Positions 1-8,670 of a DNA stretch of 64,000 bases are shown piece by piece; the stretch's first letter is position 1; every line of letters starts with the position of its first letter. The translations under genes were made by a program, and so were the position numbers. The notes beneath the pieces are model-generated. The model ran no database searches and was not told the DNA's origin. It was given only the letters and a program-made list of their open reading frames with translations. Where the stretch lies: assembly GCF_017573505.1 (NCBI RefSeq), contig NZ_JAGEOJ010000006.1, positions 434,001 to 498,000 of the forward strand, in the 5' to 3' direction. The stretch comes from Actinomadura barringtoniae. Its GTDB lineage: Bacteria > Actinomycetota > Actinomycetes > Streptosporangiales > Streptosporangiaceae.

Positions 1-1118
1 CCACCGTCGTGTCCGCCGCGTCCGCCCTCGCCCTGACCCTCACCATGTCGGCGTGCGGCTCGTCGGAGAAGAACATCGACAAGGCGCCGAAGCCCGGCGC
101 CGCCAAGGGCGCGCTGATCGGCGTGACCATGCCGACCAAGTCGTCCGAACGCTGGATCCGCGACGGCAACGCCCTGCGGTCCACCCTGGAGAAGCTCGGC
201 TACAAGGTGGACCTGCAGTACGCCGAGGACGACATCCCGACGCAGGTCAGCCAGGTCGAGAACCAGATCACCAAGGGCGCCAAGGCGCTCATCATCGCCT
301 CGATCGACGGCAAGGCGCTGACCAGCCAGCTGCAGCAGGCCGGGGACGCCCACATCCCGGTCATCTCCTACGACCGGCTGATCCTGCGCAGCCCGAACGT
401 CGACTACTACGCCACGTTCGACAACTTCAAGGTCGGCGTGCAGCAGGCGACGTCGCTGCTCATCGGCCTGAAGCTGAAGAACGCCGACGGCTCGGACGGC
501 AGCGCCAAGGGCCCGTTCAACGTCGAGCTGTTCGCGGGCTCGCCGGACGACAACAACGCGCCCTTCTTCTTCAACGGCGCCATGTCCGTCCTGAAGCCCT
601 ACATCGACAAGGGGACCATCAAGGTCAAGAGCGGCCAGACCGACTTCAAGACCGTCGCCATCCTGCGCTGGAAGCCCGAGGTCGCGCAGAAGCGGATGGA
701 GGACCTGCTGACCAAGACCTACCGCAGCGGCGCGAAGGTGGACGGCGTGCTGTCGCCCTACGACGGGCTGTCCATCGGCATCCTGTCGGCGCTGAAGAGC
801 AACGGCTACGGCACCGGCAGCCAGCCCTACCCGGTCGTCACCGGGCAGGACGCCGAGGTCGCCTCGGTCAAGTCGATCATGGCCGGTGAGCAGTACTCCA
901 CCATCTTCAAGGACACCCGGCTGCTGGCCACCGAGGCCGCCAAGATGGCCGACACCGTCCTCAAGGGCGGCAAGCCGCAGGTGAACAACACCAAGGACTA
1001 CGACAACGGCGACAAGGTCGTGCCGACGCAGATGCTGCAGCCGGTCATCGTCGAGAAGTCCAACATCCAGACGTCACTGGTCGCCAGCGGCTACTACACG
1101 CAGGCGCAGCTGGGCTGA
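1..1118 (+). CDS. Sugar ABC transporter substrate-binding lipoprotein (xylose/multiple-sugar type), 5' end missing
   Basis: The reading frame is open to the left edge. The first visible start (GTG at 9) gives a signal peptide without its basic N-region, so the true start lies off the window. A hydrophobic stretch ends in a lipobox (TMSAC), predicting a lipid-anchored periplasmic-binding-type protein. The body follows the periplasmic binding protein-like sugar-binding family (ChvE/XylF): GVTMPTKSSERW near the start, the NQITKGAKALIIASIDG segment, the SYDRLI segment and the VVTGQDAEVAS segment near the C-terminus. It lies two bases upstream of the matching ATPase and permease genes, so it should deliver an aldose to them. 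Xylose is the best guess because xylA and xylB follow; the sequence alone does not fix the sugar. Confidence 0.9.
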   Translation, partial: TVVSAASALALTLTMSACGSSEKNIDKAPKPGAAKGALIGVTMPTKSSERWIRDGNALRSTLEKLGYKVDLQYAEDDIPTQVSQVENQITKGAKALIIASIDGKALTSQLQQAGDAHIPVISYDRLILRSPNVDYYATFDNFKVGVQQATSLLIGLKLKNADGSDGSAKGPFNVELFAGSPDDNNAPFFFNGAMSVLKPYIDKGTIKVKSGQTDFKTVAILRWKPEVAQKRMEDLLTKTYRSGAKVDGVLSPYDGLSIGILSALKSNGYGTGSQPYPVVTGQDAEVASVKSIMAGEQYSTIFKDTRLLATEAAKMADTVLKGGKPQVNNTKDYDNGDKVVPTQMLQPVIVEKSNIQTSLVASGYYTQAQLG

Positions 1119-1120
1119 CC

Positions 1121-2662
1121 ATGGCCGACGACGCGATTCTGCGCATGCAGAACATCACCAAGTCGTTCCCCGGCGTGAAGGCGCTGCAGGACGTCGACCT
1201 CACCGTCGCGGGCGGCGAGATCCACGCGGTCTGCGGCGAGAACGGCGCCGGGAAGTCGACGCTGATGAAGGTGCTGTCGGGCGTCTACCCGCACGGCTCG
1301 TACGACGGGGAGATCCTCTTCGCCGGCGAGCCGTGCCGGTTCGGCGGCATCCGCGACAGCGAGTCCTGCGGGATCGTCATCATCCACCAGGAGCTGGCGC
1401 TCTGCCCGCAGCTGTCCATCGCCGAGAACATCTTCCTCGGCAACGAGCAGGCGCCGCGCGGGCTGGTGGACTGGAACCGCACCAACCACGAGGCGGGCCG
1501 GCTGCTGGAACGGGTCGGGCTGCCGGAGAACCCGGTGACCCCGATCGCCGAGCTCGGCGTCGGCAAGCAGCAGCTCGTCGAGATCGCCAAGGCGCTGTCC
1601 AAGCGGGTGCGGCTGCTGATCCTGGACGAGCCGACCGCCGCGCTGAACGACGAGGACTCCGCGCACCTGCTGGACCTGGTGCGCGGGCTGCGCGACGACG
1701 GCATCACCTGCGTGATCATCTCGCACAAGCTGAACGAGGTGCTGTCGATCGCCGACCGGGTCAGCATCCTGCGCGACGGCCGGATGATCGAGACGCTGGA
1801 CCCCGCCGCCGGGGAGGTGACCGAGGACCGGATCATCTCCGGGATGGTCGGCCGCGACCTGGAGCATCGCTTCCCGCCGCGCGAGCCTGACATCGGCGAG
1901 GAGGTGCTGCGCATCGAGGACTGGACGGTGCACAGTACGGCCCAGCCGGACCGGGCCGTCGTGTCGGGCGCGAACCTGAACCTGCGCCGGGGCGAGATCG
2001 TCGGCCTCGCGGGCCTCATGGGCGCGGGCCGGACCGAGCTCGCCATGAGCGTCTTCGGCCGCTCGTACGGGACCGGCATCTCCGGGCGCCTCTTCAAGGA
2101 CGGCGAGCCGATCCAGGCGCGTTCGGTGGGCGAGGCCATCAAGCACGGCCTCGCGTACGCCACCGAGGACCGCAAGCGCTACGGGCTGAACCTCATCCAG
2201 GACATCAAGCGCAACGTGTCGGCCGCCCGGCTGGGCAAGCTGGCGCGCCGCGGCTGGGTGAACGACAACGAGGAGTACCGGGTCGCCGAGGAATACCGGA
2301 AGAGCATGAACATCAAGGCGCCCAGCGTGCTGAGCCTCACCGGGCAGCTGAGCGGCGGCAACCAGCAGAAGGTCGTGCTGTCCAAATGGATCTTCACCGA
2401 TCCGGACGTGCTGATCCTCGACGAGCCGACCCGCGGCATCGACGTGGGCGCCAAGTACGAGATCTATTCGATCGTCGGGCGGCTCGCGGCCGAGGGCAAG
2501 GCGATCCTGCTCATCTCCTCCGAGCTGCCCGAGCTGCTCGGCATGTGCGACCGGATCTACACGATGGCCGCCGGGCGGATCACCGGTGAGGTGCCCCGCG
2601 CCGAGGCCACCCAGGAGCGCCTCATGTACTTCATGACACAGGAAAGGGGGCAGGTCGCATGA
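1121..2662 (+). CDS. xylG: Sugar ABC transporter ATP-binding protein (XylG/GguA type)
   Basis: A 513-residue protein with two fused ABC ATPase domains, as in the carbohydrate uptake type 2 family (XylG, MmsA, GguA). Domain 1 has Walker A GENGAGKST at about residues 39-47, a degenerate signature (VGKQQ) near 146-150 and Walker B LLILDEPTA near 165. Domain 2 has a degenerate P-loop (LMGAGRTE, about 298-305), a good signature LSGGNQQK near 409 and LILDEPTRGID near 431. Two unequal nucleotide sites are normal for this family. The protein energises import through the next gene's permease. Its stop overlaps the permease start by four bases (ATGA), which indicates translational coupling. Confidence 0.95.
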   Translation: MADDAILRMQNITKSFPGVKALQDVDLTVAGGEIHAVCGENGAGKSTLMKVLSGVYPHGSYDGEILFAGEPCRFGGIRDSESCGIVIIHQELALCPQLSIAENIFLGNEQAPRGLVDWNRTNHEAGRLLERVGLPENPVTPIAELGVGKQQLVEIAKALSKRVRLLILDEPTAALNDEDSAHLLDLVRGLRDDGITCVIISHKLNEVLSIADRVSILRDGRMIETLDPAAGEVTEDRIISGMVGRDLEHRFPPREPDIGEEVLRIEDWTVHSTAQPDRAVVSGANLNLRRGEIVGLAGLMGAGRTELAMSVFGRSYGTGISGRLFKDGEPIQARSVGEAIKHGLAYATEDRKRYGLNLIQDIKRNVSAARLGKLARRGWVNDNEEYRVAEEYRKSMNIKAPSVLSLTGQLSGGNQQKVVLSKWIFTDPDVLILDEPTRGIDVGAKYEIYSIVGRLAAEGKAILLISSELPELLGMCDRIYTMAAGRITGEVPRAEATQERLMYFMTQERGQVA

Positions 2663-3918
2663 GTCACACCGCGCCCGCGAAGGCCGGCGACGCCACGGCC
2701 GAGGCCGGTCCACCGCCCCGGGACGGCCGGTCGCGCACCCGGCTGACGTTCAACATCAGGCAGAGCGGCATCTACGTCGCGTTCGCGCTGATCGTGGTGC
2801 TGTTCACGCTGCTGACGGGCGGCGACCTGCTGCAGCCGCAGAACATCTCCAACATCATCGTGCAGAACTCCTACATCCTGATCCTGGCGATCGGGATGAT
2901 CCTGATCATCATCTCCGGGCACATCGACCTGTCGGTCGGCTCGCTGGTCGGGGTCAGCGGCGCGATCGCGGCCTGGCTGATGGTCGAGCACAACGTCTTC
3001 TGGCCGCTGGCGCTGGTCCTCACGCTGATCGCCGGCGGGGTGATCGGGGCGTGGCAGGGCTACTGGATCGCCTACTTCGGCATCCCGTCGTTCATCGTCA
3101 CGCTCGCCGGGATGCTGCTGTTCCGCGCGCTCACGATGACGGTCCTGGGCAACCAGGGGCTCGGTCCGTTCCCCGACCAGGTCCGCACGCTGTCGAACGG
3201 GTTCACCGAGGGCTACCTCGGCAACATCGGGCTCGGCATGCTGGGCGGCGCGGACCTGTTCAGCCTGCTGGCCGGCGTCGCGTCGGTGGTCGCGCTGGGC
3301 GTCGCGCAGTGGCGTTCGCGGGCGGCGCGGATCGGCTACCAGCAGACCGTCGACCCGATGCCGGTGTTCGTCGCCAAGTTCGTCCTCACCGGCGCGCTGA
3401 TCATGGCGGTGACCGTGCAGCTCGCGCGGTTCCACAACCTGCCGTGGGTGCTGGTGCTGCTGGCCGCGCTGGCGCTCGGCTACTCGCTGCTGACCCGGCG
3501 GGCGGTGTTCGGCCGGCACATCTACGCGGTCGGCGGCAACCTGCAGGCCGCGGTGCTGTCGGGCGTCAAGGCCAAGTCGGTGGTGTTCTGGCTGTTCGTC
3601 AACATGGGCGTGCTGTCGGCGCTGGCGGGGGTCATCTTCGCGGGCCGGCTCAACCAGGCGGGGCCGACCGCGGGCAACACCTTCGAGCTGGACGCGATCG
3701 CCGCCGCGTTCATCGGCGGGGCGGCGGTGCAGGGCGGCGTCGGCAAGGTCGTCGGCGCGATCACCGGCGGCCTCATCATGGGTGTGATCAACAACGGCAT
3801 GTCCCTGATGGGCGCGCCCAGCGAACGGGTGATGCTCGTCAAGGGCCTGGTCCTGCTCGCCGCCGTCGCGTTCGACGTCTGGACCAAGCGGCGCGCCGGC
3901 ACCCCGCTGCTGCGATGA
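2659..3918 (+). CDS. xylH: Sugar ABC transporter permease (XylH/GguB type)
   Basis: A 419-residue integral membrane protein of the BPD_transp_2 (RbsC/XylH) family. A soluble N-terminal tail of about 35 residues is followed by roughly ten to twelve hydrophobic segments. The motif GHIDLSVGSLVG near residues 90-101 and the segment AIAAAFIGGAAVQGGVGKVVGA near 345-365 are typical of this permease class. It forms the membrane channel for the binding protein and ATPase encoded just upstream. Its TGA stop overlaps the ATG of the lactonase gene by four bases, so transport and lactone hydrolysis are expressed together. Confidence 0.95.
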   Translation: MSHTAPAKAGDATAEAGPPPRDGRSRTRLTFNIRQSGIYVAFALIVVLFTLLTGGDLLQPQNISNIIVQNSYILILAIGMILIIISGHIDLSVGSLVGVSGAIAAWLMVEHNVFWPLALVLTLIAGGVIGAWQGYWIAYFGIPSFIVTLAGMLLFRALTMTVLGNQGLGPFPDQVRTLSNGFTEGYLGNIGLGMLGGADLFSLLAGVASVVALGVAQWRSRAARIGYQQTVDPMPVFVAKFVLTGALIMAVTVQLARFHNLPWVLVLLAALALGYSLLTRRAVFGRHIYAVGGNLQAAVLSGVKAKSVVFWLFVNMGVLSALAGVIFAGRLNQAGPTAGNTFELDAIAAAFIGGAAVQGGVGKVVGAITGGLIMGVINNGMSLMGAPSERVMLVKGLVLLAAVAFDVWTKRRAGTPLLR

Positions 3919-4763
3919 CCGGCATCGAGGTCGCCCTCCCCGCGCGCGCCGCGCTCGGGGAGGGACCGACCTGGGACACCGCGACCGGCGAGCTGATCTG
4001 GGTCGACATCCTCGGCTCCGAGGTGCACCGGTACGACCCGGCGACCGGCGCCGACACCGTTCTGCCGACCGGGCAGCACGTCGGCGCCGCCAAGCCGTGC
4101 GCGGGCGGCGGGCTGGTGGTCAACCTCCGCGACGGCGTCGGACTGTACGAGGCGGACGGCTCGTTCGGCTGGCTCGCGCGGACGCCGCTGGAGGGCGTGC
4201 GCGGCAACGACGCGGCGGTCGGGCCCGACGGCGCGCTGTGGGCGGGAACGATGCGCTACGACGAGGCGCCCGGTGGCGGCGAGCTGCGGCGCGTCGGGCC
4301 GGACGGCACGGTCTCGGTCCTTCTCGACGACGTGACGGTCAGCAACGGCATCGGCTGGGACCCGCCGGGGCGCCTCATGTACTACGTGGACACCCCGACG
4401 CGGCGCATCGACGTCTTCGACTTCGACGCCGAGCACGGCGCGACCGGGCGCCGCGCGTTCACCGCGGTCCCCGGCCTGCCGGACGGGCTGACCGTGGACG
4501 CGGGCGGCTTCGTCTGGGTCGCGGTGTGGAGCGGCGGCCGGGTGCTGCGCTACTCCCCCGCCGGTGACCTCGACCGGATCATCGAGGTTCCGACGCCGCA
4601 GACCACCGCCTGCGCGTTCGGCGGCCCGGGTCTGCGCGACCTTTACGTCACGACCGCCAGGACGGGAGCGCCGCCCGACGACCCGCTGGCCGGCGCCCTG
4701 TTCGTCCTCCAGGACGCCGGCCTCGGGATCGCGTCGGCCGCCTTCGGTCAGCGCACCCCGTAG
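3915..4763 (+). CDS. SMP-30/gluconolactonase family sugar lactonase
   Basis: A 282-residue six-bladed beta-propeller of the SMP-30/gluconolaconase/LRE family, starting with the ATG embedded in the upstream stop (ATGA). Family metal ligands are visible: the early Glu in LGEGPTWD, Asn in GNDAAVGPDG, and Asp in GLPDGLTVD. Members hydrolyse aldonolactones such as gluconolactone, xylonolactone or arabinolactone. Its place as last gene of the xylose-type importer operon suggests a pentonolactone substrate, but no pentose dehydrogenase or dehydratase is seen in the window. The 3' end overlaps the oppositely oriented xylA by 16 bases. Confidence 0.88.
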   Translation: MTGIEVALPARAALGEGPTWDTATGELIWVDILGSEVHRYDPATGADTVLPTGQHVGAAKPCAGGGLVVNLRDGVGLYEADGSFGWLARTPLEGVRGNDAAVGPDGALWAGTMRYDEAPGGGELRRVGPDGTVSVLLDDVTVSNGIGWDPPGRLMYYVDTPTRRIDVFDFDAEHGATGRRAFTAVPGLPDGLTVDAGGFVWVAVWSGGRVLRYSPAGDLDRIIEVPTPQTTACAFGGPGLRDLYVTTARTGAPPDDPLAGALFVLQDAGLGIASAAFGQRTP

Positions 4764-5905
4764 AGGTGCTCGAGGGCGAGCTGGTCGAGCCGCTCGAACG
4801 CCGCGCCGCGCGTCGCCAGCGCCTCGACGTCCGGCGTGAAGTCGCGGACGGCTCGCCAGTCCTCGCCCTCGCCGAGCGTCGGGACGGCCAGCTCGTCCAC
4901 GCGCGCTGCGCGTAGCGCCTCGGCCACCTCCGGGTCGGCGCGGAACGCACGGACCTTGGCCCGCAGGATCAGCCAGTTGCGCATGCAGGCGGCCGCCGAC
5001 TCCCACACGCCCTCGTCGTCCTCGGTGCGCGGCGGCTTGAAGTCGAAGTGCACCGGGCCGTCGTAGTCGCTGCCGTCGATCAGGTCGACCACCCAGAACG
5101 CGCCGCGCGCGTTGCCCGCGCCGAACCGCAGGTCCTGGTCGTAGCGGGGGCCGTGCTGCCCGTTCAGGTCGATGTGGAAGAGCTTGCCCTGCCATAGCGC
5201 CTGCGCCAGCCCGTGCGCGTAGTTGAGGCCCGCCATCTCCTCGTGCCCGACCTCGGGGTTGACGCCGACCGTCTCGGGCCGTTCCAGCGTCTCGATGAAC
5301 GCCAGCGCGTGCCCGACCGTCGGCAGCAGGATGTCGCCGCGCGGCTCGTTCGGCTTGGGCTCGATCGCGAACCGCAGGTCGTAGCCCTGGTCGGCGACGT
5401 ACTGCCCGAGGACGTCGAACCCCTCCTTGTAACGATCCAAAGCGACCCGGATGTCCTTGGACCCGCCCGACTCGGCGCCCTCCCGCCCGCCCCAGCAGAC
5501 GTAGACCTTGGCGCCCAGCTCGGCGGCGAGGTCGATGTTGTCCATCACCTTGCGCAGCGCGAAGCGCCGCACGTCGCGGTCGTTGGAGGTGAACGCGCCG
5601 TCCTTGAAGATCGGGTGCGAGAACAGGTTGGTGGTGGCCGTGGTGACCGCCAGCCCGGTCTCCTCCAGCGCCTTGCGGAACGCGCCGATCCGTTCGTCGC
5701 GTTCGGCGGCCGTCGCCTCGAACGCGAACACGTCGTTGTCGTGGAAGTTGACCCCGTACGCGCCGAGTTCGGCCAGCTTGTGCACGGCCCGTTCGGCGGG
5801 CATCGGGGCCCGGGTCGCGGGCCCGAAGACGTCCACGCCCTGCCAGCCCACGGTCCAGATCCCGAACGAGAACCGGTCCTCGGGCCTCGGGGTGAGGTCG
5901 CTCAT
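4748..5905 (-). CDS. xylA: Xylose isomerase
   Basis: A 385-residue class I xylose isomerase, which interconverts D-xylose and D-xylulose in the cytoplasm. Active-site features are visible: catalytic His in NFHDND near residue 54, Lys in IEPKPNEP near 180, metal ligands in NPEVGHEE near 217-221, the Asp cluster in HIDLNGQHGPRYDQD near 243-257, and FDFKP near 286. I chose the ATG at 5905 because MSDLTPRPEDRFSFGIWTVG is the canonical actinobacterial N-terminus; longer frames have no family similarity. The start overlaps the xylB stop (ATGA), so xylB and xylA form a coupled operon in that order. Confidence 0.96.
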   Translation of the reverse strand: MSDLTPRPEDRFSFGIWTVGWQGVDVFGPATRAPMPAERAVHKLAELGAYGVNFHDNDVFAFEATAAERDERIGAFRKALEETGLAVTTATTNLFSHPIFKDGAFTSNDRDVRRFALRKVMDNIDLAAELGAKVYVCWGGREGAESGGSKDIRVALDRYKEGFDVLGQYVADQGYDLRFAIEPKPNEPRGDILLPTVGHALAFIETLERPETVGVNPEVGHEEMAGLNYAHGLAQALWQGKLFHIDLNGQHGPRYDQDLRFGAGNARGAFWVVDLIDGSDYDGPVHFDFKPPRTEDDEGVWESAAACMRNWLILRAKVRAFRADPEVAEALRAARVDELAVPTLGEGEDWRAVRDFTPDVEALATRGAAFERLDQLALEHLYGVR

Positions 5906-7305
5906 GTCTCCTCCTTGGCGGTCCAGCCTGCGGTGGCGTCGCGCAGCTCCGCGTAGCGGGCCCGGACACCGGATCGGGGGGCGGCGTCGTCGCCGGCCAC
6001 GGTGTGCTCGGTCGCGGGCGGGGCGGGCCACGCGGGCGGCTCCGGCGTCCCCGCCAGGACCCAGGCGGCCTGGCGCGCGGCGCCGAGCGCGACGTACTCC
6101 TCGGGTTCGGGGACGGTCACCGGCGTGCCGAGGATCGCCGGTGCCAGCGCCCGTACGGCCGCCGAACGCGCGCCGCCGCCGACCAGCAGCGTCCGCCGCG
6201 GCCGCACGCCCTGGGCCGCGAGGTGGTCGACGGCGTCGGCGAGCGAGCACAGCAGTCCCTCGACCGCCGCGCGCGCGAGGTTCTCGCGGGTCGAGTTGGC
6301 GGTCGTGATCCCGGTCAGCACGCCGGTGGCGTCCGGCCGGTCCGGGGTGCGCTCGCCGTCCAGATAGGGCAGCAGCGTGATCCCGCCCGCGCCAGGTTCG
6401 GCGGCGAGCGCCAGCTCCGACAGCTCGTCCAGGCTCGCGCCGGTCATGCGCGCGGCCGACTCCAGCACCCGCGCGGCGTTCAGCGTGCAGACCAGCGGCA
6501 GGAAGCGGCCGGTCGCGTCGGCGAACCCGGCCACCAGCCCGGACGCGTCGGCGGCGGGCTCGCCCGCCACCGCGAACGCCGTCCCGGAGGTCCCGATCGA
6601 CACCACGACGTCGCCCTCGCGCAGCCCGAGGCCGAGCGCGGCGCCCATGTTGTCGCCGGTCCCGGGCGCGAGCCGCGCGCCCCAGCCGGTCTCCCCCACG
6701 GCCTCGGCGGGCGCGGCGACGCGCGGGAAGTCGAGCTCGTGACCGAGCGCCATTGCCGCGATCTCGGGCAGGTAGCGTCCCTCGCGCGGCGACCAGTAGC
6801 CCGTGCCCGAGGCGTCACCGCGGTCGGTGACCATCGCGTCGGCGCCGAGTTTCCAGGTCAGCCAGTCGTGCGGGAGCAGCACGGCGGCGGTGCGGCGCGC
6901 GTTCTCCGGCTCGTGCTCGGCCATCCAGCGCAGCTTGGTGACGGTGAACGAGGCGAGGGGCACGCTCCCGGTCCGCGCGGCCCACTCCTGCGGGCCGCCG
7001 AGCTCCTTGACCAGCGCTCGCGCCTGCGGTGCCGAACGGACGTCGTTCCACAGCAGCGCGCGGCGCACGACCTCGCCCGCCTCGTCCAGCGCGACCATGC
7101 CGTGCTGCTGCGCGGCGACCGCGACGGCGTCGGCGCGTCCGAGCAGTTCGCGGGCCGGGCCGAGTGCCGACCACCAGTGCCGCGGGTCGATCTCGGTCCC
7201 GTCCGGATGGGCGGCGGAGGCCCGCGCGACCACGGCGCCGTCCTCAGCCTGGCACAGCACGACCTTGGTGGACTGGGTGGAGGAATCGACCCCGGCGACG
7301 AGCAT
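5902..7305 (-). CDS. xylB: Xylulokinase
   Basis: A 467-residue FGGY-family carbohydrate kinase. It phosphorylates D-xylulose to xylulose-5-phosphate for the pentose phosphate pathway. The N-terminal phosphate-binding motif VDSSTQSTK, AAQQHGMVALDE, LLWNDVRS, and the C-terminal ATP-site segment LLVGGGARSAAVRALAP match the family. The ATG at 7305 is preceded by GAGAGGGGCC and places VAGVDSSTQSTK directly at the N-terminus, so it is preferred over upstream codons. It is first gene of a two-gene operon with xylA. An operator-like palindrome over its promoter indicates repressor control. Confidence 0.95.
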   Translation of the reverse strand: MLVAGVDSSTQSTKVVLCQAEDGAVVARASAAHPDGTEIDPRHWWSALGPARELLGRADAVAVAAQQHGMVALDEAGEVVRRALLWNDVRSAPQARALVKELGGPQEWAARTGSVPLASFTVTKLRWMAEHEPENARRTAAVLLPHDWLTWKLGADAMVTDRGDASGTGYWSPREGRYLPEIAAMALGHELDFPRVAAPAEAVGETGWGARLAPGTGDNMGAALGLGLREGDVVVSIGTSGTAFAVAGEPAADASGLVAGFADATGRFLPLVCTLNAARVLESAARMTGASLDELSELALAAEPGAGGITLLPYLDGERTPDRPDATGVLTGITTANSTRENLARAAVEGLLCSLADAVDHLAAQGVRPRRTLLVGGGARSAAVRALAPAILGTPVTVPEPEEYVALGAARQAAWVLAGTPEPPAWPAPPATEHTVAGDDAAPRSGVRARYAELRDATAGWTAKEET

Positions 7306-7346
7306 CCCGGCCCCTCTCGCATGACGGCTCGCGATCATTCTGGACC

Positions 7347-7389
7347 GTCGAAGCGCTTCGACTCTAGACCGGTATGACCTGCGGCACAA
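7347..7389 (-). promoter_or_regulatory. xylBA promoter with overlapping LacI-type operator
   Basis: Read on the minus strand, TTGTGC (7389-7384), a 17-base spacer and TAGAGT (7366-7361) form a plausible sigma-70 promoter. The perfect 16-base palindrome GTCGAAGCGCTTCGAC (7347-7362) begins within the -10 element and covers the predicted transcription start. Its AAGCGCTT core resembles sites of LacI-family sugar repressors. Binding there should block initiation. No LacI gene is in the window, so the repressor must be encoded elsewhere. Confidence 0.65.
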
Positions 7390-7440
7390 CGCGCTCGTTA
7401 TACGGGTAAGCGAAACCCTCGCCCGGAGCGTGTACGAGGT

Positions 7441-7935
7441 GTGAATCAGCTGGAGTTCCAGGAGTTCTACGCGGCCAGCCGGGACGCCTGCCTGCGCGCG
7501 GTCCTCGCCGCCGTGGGCGACCGGCAGCTGGCCGAGGATCTGGTCGCCGAGGCGTTCACCCGGGCCTGGACGTCGTGGCCCACCGTGCGCCGCCATCCGG
7601 CACCGCCCGCGTGGATCGTGCGGACGGCGCTCAACACCCGGGTCTCGTGGTGGCGCCGGCGCCGCCGCGAGGTGGCGCTGGAGGACGGCGACCAGACGCC
7701 GGACGCCCCGGCCGCCGAGTCCGTGTCCGGCACCGGCCTGGACCCCGCGCTGCTCGCGCTGCTGCGGCGGCTGCCGGAGCGGCAGCGGGAGGTGATCGCG
7801 TTCCGGGTCTTCCTGGATCTCGACACCAAGACCACGGCCGAGGTCCTCGGCATCGCGCCGGGGACCGTCACCGCCCATCTGTCCCGCGCGGTGAGCACAC
7901 TGCGCGACCACCTCGTATTGGAGCAGGGATCGTGA
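7441..7935 (+). CDS. ECF RNA polymerase sigma factor
   Basis: A 164-residue extracytoplasmic-function sigma factor. Region 2 spans about residues 7-75 (FYAASRDACLRAVLAAVGD, LAEDLVAEAFTRAW), and region 4 spans about 100-158 (LRRLPERQREVIAFRVFLDLDTKTTAEVLGIAPGTVTAHLSRA). The GTG start at 7441 follows CGAGGT at short spacing. Its stop overlaps the GTG of the next gene by four bases, so the two are translationally coupled. ECF sigma factors usually direct a small regulon with their own gene. The partner downstream does not look like a classic zinc-binding anti-sigma factor. Confidence 0.9.
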   Translation: MNQLEFQEFYAASRDACLRAVLAAVGDRQLAEDLVAEAFTRAWTSWPTVRRHPAPPAWIVRTALNTRVSWWRRRRREVALEDGDQTPDAPAAESVSGTGLDPALLALLRRLPERQREVIAFRVFLDLDTKTTAEVLGIAPGTVTAHLSRAVSTLRDHLVLEQGS

Positions 7936-8654
7936 ACGAATCAGACGTACTGGACGCCCTGAAGAGCTCGATGGACGGCGTCACCATGGCGACCCCGGTC
8001 GAGGAGATCGTCGCCACGGCGCGCAGGCGCCGCGCCCGCCGCCGCATCGTCGCGACGGCCGGGGTGGCCACGGCCGGGCTGGCGCTCGGCGTGCCCGCCC
8101 TCACCCTCATCAACCCGGCCACCGCCCCACCCGGCGACGACTCCACCCTCAACACCACAACGGGCTCGATCCACATCCGTACGGCGGGCTTCACGCTGGA
8201 CAGCCTGGCCAACGGCAACGTGCAGGTGAAGTGGACCAAGCAGGCCTACTTCAAGGACCCCGCCGGTCTGGAGGCGGCGCTGCGCAAGGCGGGCTTCCCG
8301 GTCCTCGTCAAGGTCGGCACGTTCTGCAAGGGACCCGGGGACGACGCGACCCTCAGCCCGGCCGGTCAGGGCCCCGGGGTGAAGGCGGTCATGGACGGTG
8401 AGCAGGCGGGCGGCGGCAAGGACGTCGTCCTGGTCTTCAAGCGCTCGGCCCTGCCGCCCGGAAAGCAGCTGTTCATCGGCTACCTCAACAAGGAGCAGCT
8501 CGCGGTGACGGGCGGCAACCCGGGCTCGGTCGAACGGATCGTCCCGGCGAGCGGCAAGCTCGACTGCGACACCCAGGCTCCGCCGCCGCACCAGTACCCG
8601 GACAAGGCCGGGGTGAAGCCGGTGCCCCCGGACGGCGGCGCCAAGCCGAAGTAG
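7932..8654 (+). CDS. Membrane-anchored protein coupled to ECF sigma factor (unknown function, possible anti-sigma)
   Basis: A 240-residue protein whose GTG start overlaps the sigma-factor stop (GTGA). Residues 1-38 are a short cytoplasmic segment ending in a very basic stretch (ARRRRARRRI). One membrane span follows (about 39-61), then an extracytoplasmic domain of about 175 residues with two cysteines (FCKGPG, LDCDTQ). The tail is proline- and glycine-rich. I see no HxxxCxxC zinc anti-sigma motif. The arrangement is like ECF/anti-sigma pairs, so it may hold or tune the sigma factor at the membrane. That is inference from position and topology only. Confidence 0.7.
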   Translation: MNESDVLDALKSSMDGVTMATPVEEIVATARRRRARRRIVATAGVATAGLALGVPALTLINPATAPPGDDSTLNTTTGSIHIRTAGFTLDSLANGNVQVKWTKQAYFKDPAGLEAALRKAGFPVLVKVGTFCKGPGDDATLSPAGQGPGVKAVMDGEQAGGGKDVVLVFKRSALPPGKQLFIGYLNKEQLAVTGGNPGSVERIVPASGKLDCDTQAPPPHQYPDKAGVKPVPPDGGAKPK

Positions 8655-8670
8655 CCGTAATCTGGGGATC

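Noticed and set aside
1094..2713. Long open frame (539 codons) opposite the xylG gene
   Set aside because: It is an antisense shadow of a clear ABC ATPase gene. The protein is rich in His, Arg, Asp and Pro with no domain, as expected from GC-rich antisense frames.
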